Shown: in pieces, positions 1 to 5,030 of the stretch
Position numbering within the stretch: the first letter of the stretch is position 1
Layout: each line of letters starts with the position of its first letter
NCBI GenBank assembly: GCA_027008665.1
Contig: JALVEA010000310.1
Location: 1-9,154 of the forward strand
Reading direction: 5' to 3'
Source of the DNA: Thiotrichaceae bacterium
GTDB taxonomy: Bacteria; Pseudomonadota; Gammaproteobacteria; Thiotrichales; Thiotrichaceae
Length of the DNA stretch: 9,154 nt
The notes under the pieces: generated by a model
What the model saw: only the letters and a program-made list of their open reading frames with translations
Database searches by the model: none
What the model was told of the DNA's origin: nothing
Program-made: the position numbers and the translations under genes

Positions 1-183
1 GATACCGCTATCGCCATCCGTACTGCTGTTATTAAAGATAATATTCTTAATATTCAAGCAGGTGCAGGTATTGTTTATGACTCTGTCCCTGAACTGGAAT
101 GGAAGGAAACCATGAATAAAGCCCGTGCAGTTTTTAAAGCTGTTGAACAAGCCATTGCAGGTCTTGATGGTGTGCATAAATAA
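1..183 (+). CDS. trpE: Anthranilate synthase component I, C-terminal end (partial)
   Basis: This is the last 60 codons of a gene that starts before the window, ending in TAA. TrpE is the large subunit of anthranilate synthase, which converts chorismate to anthranilate using ammonia delivered by TrpG. The visible segment carries the C-terminal signature of the chorismate-binding fold: IRTA near residue 6, then IQAGAGIVYDSVPELEW (visible residues 18-34), then NKARAVFKAVEQA. This stretch lines the active site in the family. The VPELEW-ET-NKARA form and the trpG directly downstream favour TrpE over its paralogue PabB (aminodeoxychorismate synthase), although the catalytic core cannot be inspected. 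The gap to trpG is 22 bases, so the two are almost certainly cotranscribed. Any promoter, attenuator or feedback-site residues lie upstream and are not visible. Confidence 0.93.
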   Translation, partial: DTAIAIRTAVIKDNILNIQAGAGIVYDSVPELEWKETMNKARAVFKAVEQAIAGLDGVHK

Positions 184-205
184 TCGTTTATAGGAGAATA
201 AGACC

Positions 206-784
206 ATGATTTTAATAATCGATAATTACGACTCATTCACCTATAACCTAGTGCAATACTTAGGCGAATTAGATGCTGATATGATAGTCATTCGTAATGA
301 TGAAATCACGCTGGATGAAGTAGAAGGACTTGCAGCTAGGCGTATTATTATCTCTCCTGGGCCTTGCACGCCAACAGAAGCAGGTATTTCTCTGGATTTA
401 ATTACACATTATGCAGGAAAGTTACCGTTATTTGGTGTTTGCTTAGGACACCAATCAATAGGGCAAGCCTTTGGTGGCCATATTGTTCGTGCCAAGGAGG
501 TTGTGCATGGTAAAACCTCTTTAATCCATCATACAGGTGTCGGTGTCTTTAAAGGCTTAAATAATCCTTTTAAAGCCACCCGTTATCATTCACTGGTGAT
601 TGATAAAGAAACCCTGCCAGAGTGTTTAGAAATTACTGCATGGACAGAAACACAAGCGGGCGAAATGGATGAAATTATGGGAGTGCGTCATAAAGAATTT
701 AAACTCGAAGGCGTGCAATTTCATCCTGAATCAATCTTGACTCAGCACGGGCATGATATGTTGCAAAATTTTCTAGAATTATAA
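206..784 (+). CDS. trpG: Anthranilate synthase component II (glutamine amidotransferase)
   Basis: TrpG hydrolyses glutamine and passes ammonia to TrpE for anthranilate synthesis in the cytoplasm. The 192-residue product is full length for the family and is a class I glutamine amidotransferase throughout. It starts MILIIDNYDSFTYNL, has the oxyanion-loop motif PGPCTP at 51-56, the nucleophile Cys79 in GVCLGHQ, and the catalytic His173 and Glu175 in VQFHPES. The ATG is preceded by AGGAGA at 192-197 with an 8-base spacer, which supports this start. Lying 22 bases after trpE, it is part of a trpEG unit. In many bacteria one such subunit also serves PabB in folate synthesis (a dual TrpG/PabA); nothing here excludes that. 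Unusually, trpD and trpC do not follow: the next gene is an RDD-family membrane protein. Confidence 0.96.
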   Translation: MILIIDNYDSFTYNLVQYLGELDADMIVIRNDEITLDEVEGLAARRIIISPGPCTPTEAGISLDLITHYAGKLPLFGVCLGHQSIGQAFGGHIVRAKEVVHGKTSLIHHTGVGVFKGLNNPFKATRYHSLVIDKETLPECLEITAWTETQAGEMDEIMGVRHKEFKLEGVQFHPESILTQHGHDMLQNFLEL

Positions 785-848
785 ACAATCAATAAACGTT
801 AGAGAACATGTATTCAAAAGGTAACTATCTAATTAAAGGTCAAATAAT

Positions 849-1289
849 ATGAGTGATTCTAGGATTCCAGCTAGCCTATTAAAACGTCTAGGGGTTATGT
901 TCTATGATTTTTTACTCTTTGGCTCGACTCTTTTAGTGATGGGCTTTATCTCTATGTTAGCAATCACTCGTTTAACAGGAGTAGAAAATGTGGCTTACGG
1001 TAGCCTTTTTGCAAAGCTATTTTTTGTCTATCTACTTGTTTTAGGCTATTTATTTTTCGGCTGGTTTTGGACACATGGTGGGCAAACATTAGGAATGCGA
1101 GCATGGAAATTGGAGGTAATTACCTTTGATGGAAAGCGAATCAATTGGACGCAGGCGTTATTTCGTTATGTCTATTCTATTATGAGTTGGATTCCTTTTG
1201 GCGCAGGTTATCTATGGATGCTATTTGATAAAAATAAACTCACCTTTCATGATCGTGTTTCTAAAACAGCGATAGTTTATAAAAATTAA
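849..1289 (+). CDS. RDD-family small membrane protein, function unknown
   Basis: This 146-residue protein matches the RDD family of small bacterial integral membrane proteins, most of which have no assigned role (some are proposed to act in transport or ion homeostasis). Three hydrophobic spans are visible, about residues 17-40, 51-74 and 106-126. The family's conserved polar residues are present: Arg13 and Asp20 flanking the first span (LKRLGVMFYD), the GGQTLGMRAWKLEV loop at 77-90, and the C-terminal FHDRVSKT at 133-140. There is no cleavable signal peptide. The ATG has an AAAGGT ribosome site at 835-840 with an 8-base spacer. It lies 64 bases after trpG on the same strand with no terminator between, so it may be read from the trp transcript. 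Its stop overlaps that of convergent cobS. Family membership is fairly certain; function is not inferable. Confidence 0.85.
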   Translation: MSDSRIPASLLKRLGVMFYDFLLFGSTLLVMGFISMLAITRLTGVENVAYGSLFAKLFFVYLLVLGYLFFGWFWTHGGQTLGMRAWKLEVITFDGKRINWTQALFRYVYSIMSWIPFGAGYLWMLFDKNKLTFHDRVSKTAIVYKN

Positions 1290-2041
1290 GCCAGAATAAA
1301 AACAGCCATTATTAAAAAGATGGCTTCTGTCAGCTCAATACTAAGTCCTAAAATATCACCTGTAATACCTTTCAAACGCACAATAGCCCAGTGCCGTATG
1401 GCATAAACCAATAAACTAATGACAATTAATACCATTAAGCTAGTGACAATATAAACCACAATAGTGACTAAAAAGAGGATTAATGCGACGATTTCAGGGT
1501 ATTCTGTTTTTTTTAACTCAAAGGCTAATCCTTGTTGTTGTGCAATAGGGGAATAGGTTAATAAACCAATAGCAACTGCTCGACCTATAACGGGAGCTAA
1601 TAATAAGCTCCAATAACTTAATTCTGCATTTAGTATAGCGACAATGGCAGAATATTTAAGAAGTAAGATCAAAAAGATAGCCGTAATACCAATCGGTCCT
1701 GAGACCGAGTCTTTCATAATGCTTAATGTGCGTTCACTACTGCCTTGTCCACCAACAAATCCATCTGCGGTATCGGCAAGCCCATCTAAATGTAATGCAC
1801 CTGTTATTAAAACCCAAACAGCAATAAGAATGGTGGCCACCATTGAGTAGGCGCTGGCATCGACAAGATCAGACGCAGTGGAGGCGATAAGGGTTAAGAA
1901 TAAACCAATACATAGCCCAATAAGGGGATAATAAAGAATAGAACGGGAAATTTCTTCCTCGCTCATTGGTGAAATTTGAGGTGTTGGTATGCGTGTCAAA
2001 AAGGTTTGGGCAATAAAAAATGACTTAGCAAAAGGTGGCAT
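1286..2041 (-). CDS. cobS: Adenosylcobinamide-GDP ribazoletransferase (cobalamin synthase)
   Basis: CobS is the inner-membrane enzyme that joins adenosylcobinamide-GDP to alpha-ribazole or its 5'-phosphate, giving adenosylcobalamin or its phosphate. The 251-residue product has the usual length and a strongly hydrophobic, multi-span profile. Family motifs are clear: HLDGLADTADG at 84-94 (the Asp-rich, probable metal-binding active-site segment), MKDSVSGPIG at 109-118, and GITGDILG at 225-232. The N-terminal TFLTRIP at 13-19 is also typical and supports the chosen ATG, although its ribosome site is weak (GAGTG about 8 bases upstream). It is the last gene of cobU-cobT-cobC-cobS, 31 bases after cobC, so all partners for loop assembly are encoded together. 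Its TAA overlaps the TAA of the convergent RDD gene within TTAA at 1286-1289. Confidence 0.95.
   Translation of the reverse strand: MPPFAKSFFIAQTFLTRIPTPQISPMSEEEISRSILYYPLIGLCIGLFLTLIASTASDLVDASAYSMVATILIAVWVLITGALHLDGLADTADGFVGGQGSSERTLSIMKDSVSGPIGITAIFLILLLKYSAIVAILNAELSYWSLLLAPVIGRAVAIGLLTYSPIAQQQGLAFELKKTEYPEIVALILFLVTIVVYIVTSLMVLIVISLLVYAIRHWAIVRLKGITGDILGLSIELTEAIFLIMAVFILA
1295..1325 (-). terminator. Possible Rho-independent terminator inside the 3' end of cobS
   Basis: Read on the minus strand, AGCCAT (1325-1320) can pair with ATGGCT (1309-1304) across a 10-base loop, and this is followed by GTTTTTATT. This hairpin plus T-run lies in the last codons of cobS. It is the only terminator-like structure near the end of the cob operon, because cobS and the convergent RDD gene leave no intergenic space. 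The stem is short (6 bp, three G-C pairs), so this is a weak candidate. On the plus strand the hairpin has no T-run and would not obviously stop the RDD transcript. Confidence 0.35.
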
Positions 2042-2072
2042 GAAATTTCACTCGATTTTATAGTTGATAAAT

Positions 2073-2681
2073 TTAGACCGAATGCTGTCCATGAGAAATC
2101 AACGTACCCCATTCGCCCGTTTCATCGTGATATATGCGAATTGTTGAAATGCTTGCATAGTCTACATTTAATCGAAATAGATTTTCTTCTTGCATCCCTA
2201 ATATATGCATTAGAATAACACGAATAACACCCGCATGTGTGACTAGTAAAATACGTTTGTTCTCGTACTTTTCTGTAATTTCTTTAAGGCTTTTTAAGAC
2301 GCGAGCGCGAAAATCATGAAAATCTTCCCCTTCAGGTGGTGTTTGTTGGGTTGGAGAAAGCCACCAGCGTCTAAGAATTTCACTCTCTTCTTCGATCACA
2401 TCATCAGGTGATTGCCCTTCCCATTCACCAAAATCAATTTCTTGAAAGGCTTCAATAATCTCTAGTTTAACATCTTCTTGAGTCGCTAATGATTCTGAAA
2501 ATTCGGCACAGCGAGATAAAGGTGATGAGATAATCACATCCCAGAATAGATCCCCCTGCAAAGTTGTTTGCATCTGATTCCAACCATTATCTGTTAGCTT
2601 ATCATCTGTACTACCGCGAAAAATATCGCCGCCTTCTACTTCACCGTGACGAAGTAGGTCTATAATTGTTGTTTTTGGCAT
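2073..2681 (-). CDS. cobC: Histidine phosphatase family protein, probable alpha-ribazole phosphatase
   Basis: The 202-residue protein belongs to the histidine phosphatase (phosphoglycerate-mutase-like) superfamily. The phosphohistidine motif is LLRHGE with catalytic His12; Arg57 in SPLSRC, the acidic IDFGEWEG at 82-89 and the second catalytic His149 in LLVTHAG complete the active site. In cobalamin synthesis CobC removes the 5'-phosphate of alpha-ribazole phosphate or of adenosylcobalamin phosphate. The superfamily is functionally broad, so the specific call rests mainly on its place between cobT and cobS. The ATG is accepted because the RHG motif sits at the expected distance from the N-terminus, but the upstream bases (2682-2700) are AT-rich with no recognisable Shine-Dalgarno sequence. 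This gene alone in the operon is separated from its upstream neighbour by an inverted repeat. Confidence 0.87.
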   Translation of the reverse strand: MPKTTIIDLLRHGEVEGGDIFRGSTDDKLTDNGWNQMQTTLQGDLFWDVIISSPLSRCAEFSESLATQEDVKLEIIEAFQEIDFGEWEGQSPDDVIEEESEILRRWWLSPTQQTPPEGEDFHDFRARVLKSLKEITEKYENKRILLVTHAGVIRVILMHILGMQEENLFRLNVDYASISTIRIYHDETGEWGTLISHGQHSV

Positions 2682-2702
2682 AATGTTTTAACTATTTATT
2701 TA

Positions 2703-2754
2703 AGGAAGTTCCAAGCCGTGCAATTATGGGTATCATCATGACTTGAAACTTCCT
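2703..2754. repeat. Inverted repeat between cobT and cobC, possible dispersed element
   Basis: The arms are 2703-2715 (A + GGAAGTTCCAAG) and 2742-2754 (CTTGAAACTTCC + T), 13 positions with one mismatch and a 26-base loop. In the operon's own (minus-strand) RNA the mismatch becomes a G-U wobble, so the stem pairs fully; in plus-strand RNA it is a C-A mismatch. The element starts on the last two bases read of the cobT stop codon and fills most of the 71-base cobT-cobC gap. There is no T-run after the stem in the minus direction (CTTCCTTAAATAAAT), so an ordinary terminator is unlikely. The shape fits a small dispersed palindromic element or an mRNA-stabilising or processing hairpin. No second copy was seen in this window. 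Confidence 0.7.
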
Positions 2755-3835
2755 AACTATCTGATACTTCAGCTTCAGCAAAGGTTGCCATCTTATTATG
2801 TAAAGCAAGTGCTTGCTTTATTAATGGAATAACAATAGCAGCACCGCTTGCTTCTCCTAATCGAAGTTCTAAAGCAATTAATGCGTTAACTTCTAGCGCA
2901 GAAAGTATTTTTTTATGTCCTGATTCAGCAGAACAGTGAGAGAATAACATCCATTGTTTTACCTCTTTATTAATGCTTATTGCAACAAGAGCAGCAACGG
3001 TTGTAATAAATCCATCCACTAAGACAGGAATCCCTTGTTGTGCACAGCGTATAAAAGCTGCAACGAGGGCTGCTATTTCAAAGCCTCCCATAATAAGCAA
3101 TAGATTCAATGGATCATTTTTTTGCTGAGTCGTTAAGTTATTTTGTTTACTTAATTCTTCTTTATAACGTCTAAGTATAGAGGATATCACATCTGATTTA
3201 TGCTGAATGCCTGCTTTGTCTAATCCTGTCCCAGCCCCTGTTAACGTAGCAGGATCAGAAATATCTAATAATTCACAGGCGATTGCAGTGGCGCTGGTAG
3301 TATTGGCAATACCCATTTCCCCCCCAATAAATAATTGTGCATCAGAAGCGCTTGCTCGCTCTGCGGCTTCTTTTCCTGCTTGCAATGCGCGTTGTAATTG
3401 TTCTTTATTCATTGCATTCATTTGGGCAATATTTTGGGTGGCATTAGCTGCTCTGGCTAGAATAATATTATCAATTTTAGGGAGATTTTTTACCCCAACA
3501 TCAATAATTTCTAATTTTGCTTGATTGTGCTTGGCTAAAACACTAATCGCAGCTCCCCCTGCAATAAAGTTTTTTACCATTTCCCCTGTCACAACCTGCG
3601 GAAAAGCGGAGACCCCCTCATCAGCAACACCATGGTCTGCCGCAAAAACACTAATATGAATCTGCTTTAACTCAGGTTTTTCTACCCCTTGCCATGCGGA
3701 AAATTGAATGGCTAAATTTTCCAACATTCCTAAAGAGCCGGCGGGTTTAGTTAATATGGCTTGTCTTTTTTCTGCATTTTTTTGTGCGACTTTATCAATA
3801 GAAGCAATCGAATGATGAATCCATTTTAATGGCAT
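2753..3835 (-). CDS. cobT: Nicotinate-nucleotide--dimethylbenzimidazole phosphoribosyltransferase
   Basis: CobT transfers phosphoribose from nicotinate mononucleotide to 5,6-dimethylbenzimidazole, forming alpha-ribazole 5'-phosphate, the lower ligand precursor of cobalamin. The 360-residue length is normal. Diagnostic stretches are KPAGSLGMLE at 30-39, FAADHGVADEGVSAFP at 64-79, TGEMVKNFIAGGAAI at 83-97, GGEMGIANTTSATAI at 171-185, GGFEIAAL at 250-257 and PVLVDGFI at 270-277. The catalytic base is most likely Glu328 in LRLGEASGAA, equivalent to Glu317 of the Salmonella enzyme. The ATG directly follows the cobU TAA with no base between, and an AAGGAG ribosome site lies inside the cobU end (minus strand, 3849-3844) with an 8-base spacer, so translation is probably coupled. 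The sequence cannot show which benzimidazole or purine base is preferred. Confidence 0.97.
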   Translation of the reverse strand: MPLKWIHHSIASIDKVAQKNAEKRQAILTKPAGSLGMLENLAIQFSAWQGVEKPELKQIHISVFAADHGVADEGVSAFPQVVTGEMVKNFIAGGAAISVLAKHNQAKLEIIDVGVKNLPKIDNIILARAANATQNIAQMNAMNKEQLQRALQAGKEAAERASASDAQLFIGGEMGIANTTSATAIACELLDISDPATLTGAGTGLDKAGIQHKSDVISSILRRYKEELSKQNNLTTQQKNDPLNLLLIMGGFEIAALVAAFIRCAQQGIPVLVDGFITTVAALVAISINKEVKQWMLFSHCSAESGHKKILSALEVNALIALELRLGEASGAAIVIPLIKQALALHNKMATFAEAEVSDS

Positions 3836-4378
3836 TTATAAAACTCCTTTTAAGGCGAGAGGTAACCCTGCAACGGTTAAAATAACATGATCAGCAAGTA
3901 GTGCTATTTTCTGATGCAAACTACCTGCTAAATCAATAAACTGACGACTTAATTGATTCATTGGGACAATACCTAGACCTGTTTCATTACTTACCAAAAT
4001 AATATCCATCTGCGAGTGAGATAACAAATCAAGAAAAGCATCAATTTCTAGCTGTTGTTGTTCCTGATCAAGTTTGCACAATAGATTACTCAGCCATAAA
4101 GTCAAACAATCTATTAAAATCAAATAATTATTATCTGCTTGAGCCTTCTTATTGAGCGGTTTAAGAAGATTTGCTAATGCAATGGGTTCTTCAATGGTGT
4201 GCCAATTAACTTTTTGCTCTGCACGTCGGCGTTGATGCAAGACAATACGTTGATTCATTTCATTGTCATAGGTTTGTGCGGTTGCAATATAGATTAATTC
4301 CTTTTGGGACTGAATCGCTATATTTTCAGCGTATAAACTTTTGCCTGATTTAGCCCCTCCTAAAACTAATGTTATCAT
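3836..4378 (-). CDS. cobU: Bifunctional adenosylcobinamide kinase / adenosylcobinamide-phosphate guanylyltransferase
   Basis: CobU (CobP in other nomenclature) phosphorylates adenosylcobinamide and then guanylylates it to adenosylcobinamide-GDP, the substrate of CobS. The 180-residue length matches the family. The N-terminal P-loop is GGAKSGKS at 7-14. The motif RIVLHQRRRAE holds His48, which corresponds to the guanylylated His46 of Salmonella CobU. IDCLTLWLSNLL at 89-100 and VSNETGLGIVP at 129-139 are also characteristic. It is the first gene of the cob operon, starting 31 bases after the T-run of the greA terminator. Its ribosome site is ordinary (AGGT about 10 bases upstream, or AAAGAG immediately before the ATG). 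There is no room for a cobalamin riboswitch in the 88-base gap to greA. Confidence 0.96.
   Translation of the reverse strand: MITLVLGGAKSGKSLYAENIAIQSQKELIYIATAQTYDNEMNQRIVLHQRRRAEQKVNWHTIEEPIALANLLKPLNKKAQADNNYLILIDCLTLWLSNLLCKLDQEQQQLEIDAFLDLLSHSQMDIILVSNETGLGIVPMNQLSRQFIDLAGSLHQKIALLADHVILTVAGLPLALKGVL
3844..3849 (-). promoter_or_regulatory. Ribosome binding site of cobT within cobU
   Basis: On the minus strand this reads AAGGAG, 8 bases before the cobT ATG. It lies in the last codons of cobU, whose TAA immediately precedes that ATG. It is the strongest ribosome site of the cob operon. It fixes the cobT start and suggests that ribosomes ending cobU re-initiate on cobT. Confidence 0.8.
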
Positions 4379-4408
4379 CTCTTTAAGACCTATTGGGATG
4401 GATGCAAT

Positions 4409-4431
4409 AAAAAAGGCGCAATATGCGCCTT
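4409..4431 (-). terminator. Rho-independent terminator after greA
   Basis: On the minus strand AAGGCGCA and TGCGCCTT form a perfect 8-bp, GC-rich stem (arms 4431-4424 and 4420-4413) around a 3-base loop, followed by TTTTATTG, giving six T's in a row with the arm end. This is a textbook intrinsic terminator, 35 bases past the greA stop, and it would end the carAB-greA transcript before cobU. The hairpin is symmetric, but on the plus strand it is followed by ATACCAATTTT, a poor T-run, and no plus-strand gene needs it. Confidence 0.88.
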
Positions 4432-4437
4432 ATACCA
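4429..4437 (-). promoter_or_regulatory. Candidate extended -10 promoter element for the cob operon
   Basis: On the minus strand these bases read TGG-TATAAG, which is TGn plus five of six matches to TATAAT. No convincing -35 is seen 16-18 bases upstream. If used, transcription would start near 4421-4423, in the loop of the greA terminator. The cob mRNA would then lack the first stem arm and could not form that terminator, leaving a leader of about 43-45 bases before cobU. It is the best candidate in the short greA-cobU gap, but it rests on a motif match only. Confidence 0.3.
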
Positions 4438-4466
4438 ATTTTAATATACTGTTAGGGTAGCCTTAA

Positions 4467-4943
4467 TCATTTATATTCAACATTGATGATTTCATATTCA
4501 CGATTTCCACCAGGTGCGATAACAGTTGCTATATCGCCATCTTCTTTACCAATTAATGCACGCGCTATAGGAGAGGAGACCGCAATCCGCTTCTTTTTTA
4601 TATCGGCTTCAATATCACCGACGATTTGATAGATCACTTCTTCTTCGGTATCTAAGTCTTCAAGTGTGACAGTGGCACCAAACACAACCCGATCACCTAC
4701 ATCCAAGGTTTCAATATCAATCACCTGCGCCATTGAAAGCGCTGCTTCTAATTCTTGAATGCGTCCTTCACAAAAACCCTGTTGTTCACGCGCTGCATGA
4801 TATTCTGCATTTTCTTTTAAATCGCCATGTTCACGCGCTGTTGCTATATCTTGAACTATTTTTGGTCTTTCAATGCTTTTTAAACGTATTAATTCAGCTT
4901 TTAATCTATCCGCTCCCTTTGCTGTTATTGGTGGTCTATTCAT
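4467..4943 (-). CDS. greA: Transcription elongation factor GreA
   Basis: GreA enters the secondary channel of RNA polymerase and stimulates cleavage of backtracked transcripts. The 158-residue length equals the common family size. The N-terminal coiled coil (about 12-75) carries the signature AREHGDLKENAEYHAAREQQ, with the tip acidic residues Asp41 and Glu44 at the same numbers as in E. coli. The C-terminal FKBP-like domain follows, with SSPIARALIGKEDGD at 123-137 and an end typical of the family. The ATG is supported by AAGGGG (minus strand, 4955-4950) with a 6-base spacer. It lies 87 bases after carB on the same strand; carA-carB-greA is a recurring gammaproteobacterial order. A strong terminator follows. 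No odd features. Confidence 0.97.
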   Translation of the reverse strand: MNRPPITAKGADRLKAELIRLKSIERPKIVQDIATAREHGDLKENAEYHAAREQQGFCEGRIQELEAALSMAQVIDIETLDVGDRVVFGATVTLEDLDTEEEVIYQIVGDIEADIKKKRIAVSSPIARALIGKEDGDIATVIAPGGNREYEIINVEYK

Positions 4944-4977
4944 TCTTATCCCCTTGGAGTATTTTTTTAATCAAACT

Positions 4978-5022
4978 TTTTCCCAAATAAAGATAAAATT
5001 ATTTCATTTTTTTTGGGGAAAA
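4978..5022. repeat. AT-rich inverted repeat in the carB-greA gap
   Basis: TTTTCCCAAA (4978-4987) pairs with TTTGGGGAAAA (5012-5022) apart from one bulged G, with a 24-base AT-rich loop. It begins 8 bases after the carB stop on the minus strand and is not followed there by a T-run, so it is not a clear terminator for carB. It could protect or mark the carB 3' end or separate carB from greA expression. It could also be chance in a gap rich in A and T runs. The rest of the gap holds only the greA ribosome site and homopolymer tracts. Confidence 0.3.
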
Positions 5023-5030
5023 TCATTTTT

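Noticed and set aside
1644..1850. A 68-codon plus-strand open frame opposite cobS.
   Set aside because: It is antisense to the conserved HLDGLADTADG region of CobS and shows no protein family features.
3207..3524. A 105-codon plus-strand open frame opposite cobT.
   Set aside because: It lies wholly antisense to a well-conserved CobT, has no recognisable ribosome site or domain, and its Ala/Ser/Ile-rich composition is what antisense reading of this gene gives.
4950..4985. A possible promoter for greA (TTGGGA, 17 bases, AATACT on the minus strand).
   Set aside because: Only four of six matches in each box in very AT-rich DNA, and the start would fall almost on the ribosome site; not better than chance.
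4733..4990. An 85-codon plus-strand frame opposite greA, running into the carB-greA gap.
   Set aside because: The Leu-rich product is the antisense of the GreA coiled coil; it is not a credible membrane protein and has no promoter or ribosome site.
4977..5030. A plus-strand terminator (hairpin followed by a run of seven T's at about 5025).
   Set aside because: No plus-strand gene lies upstream that it could terminate; the T-run is part of general AT-richness.
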